NCBI GenBank assembly: GCA_035527455.1
Contig: DATLAN010000474.1
Coordinates: 1 to 9,881, forward strand
Length of the DNA: 9,881 nt
Direction: 5' to 3'
Source of the DNA: DATLAN01 sp035527455
GTDB taxonomy: Bacteria; Planctomycetota; Planctomycetia; Pirellulales; Thermoguttaceae
Shown: positions 9,841-9,881 of the stretch, piece by piece
Layout of the letters: each line of letters starts with the position of its first letter
How positions within the stretch are numbered: the stretch's first letter is position 1
Translations under genes and position numbers: made by a program
Notes under the pieces: model-generated
The model's input: only the letters and a program-made list of their open reading frames with translations
What the model was told of the DNA's origin: nothing
Databases searched by the model: none

Positions 9841-9881
9841 ACGGTCAGGAAGCGATTGCGCTTCGTCAATCTTTGATTGGC

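Overview
The window is GC-rich bacterial DNA that most resembles a member of the Planctomycetota, probably a Pirellulales-type genome. This rests on the gene repertoire: the end of a Gfo/Idh/MocA oxidoreductase, a secreted sulfatase, two exported leucine-rich-repeat proteins with the TDAGL signature, and a secreted cytochrome c/propeller protein. Long intergenic gaps full of short hairpin repeats fit the same picture. Lineage is inferred from family content only; there is no rRNA or marker gene here.

Layout. At the left edge the last 77 codons of a Gfo/Idh/MocA oxidoreductase run off the window (+ strand, stop at 235). A repeat-rich gap follows, then a small stand-alone tRNA-binding OB-fold gene (582-911, +) and another repeat-rich gap. 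Everything from 1218 to 9739 is on the minus strand: a secreted LRR plus TolB-type propeller protein (1218-2540), a dihydroorotate dehydrogenase-like flavoprotein (2654-3661), a very repetitive secreted mono-heme cytochrome c/propeller protein (3803-6622), a sulfatase (7051-8580) and an LRR lipoprotein (8774-9739). Gaps of about 110 to 430 bp and hairpins between the genes suggest mostly separate transcription units. Only the LRR/TolB and DHOD-like pair (113 bp apart) could plausibly be co-transcribed.

How the genes relate. Four of the five minus-strand products carry export signals, so the region mainly encodes cell-envelope or periplasmic proteins: a sulfate-ester hydrolase, two LRR proteins and a heme protein. 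No single pathway links them, and I do not see a defence or biosynthetic cluster.

The most noteworthy non-coding features are two. (1) The 3' end of a group II intron (domains V and VI with a bulged branch-point A) lies at 8688-8764, with no intron-encoded reverse transcriptase in the window. (2) Three sequence-unrelated families of intergenic hairpins all have the tetranucleotide GTAG at the foot. This is the architecture of REP elements mobilised by RAYT (REP-associated Y1 tyrosine) transposases; no RAYT gene is in the window.
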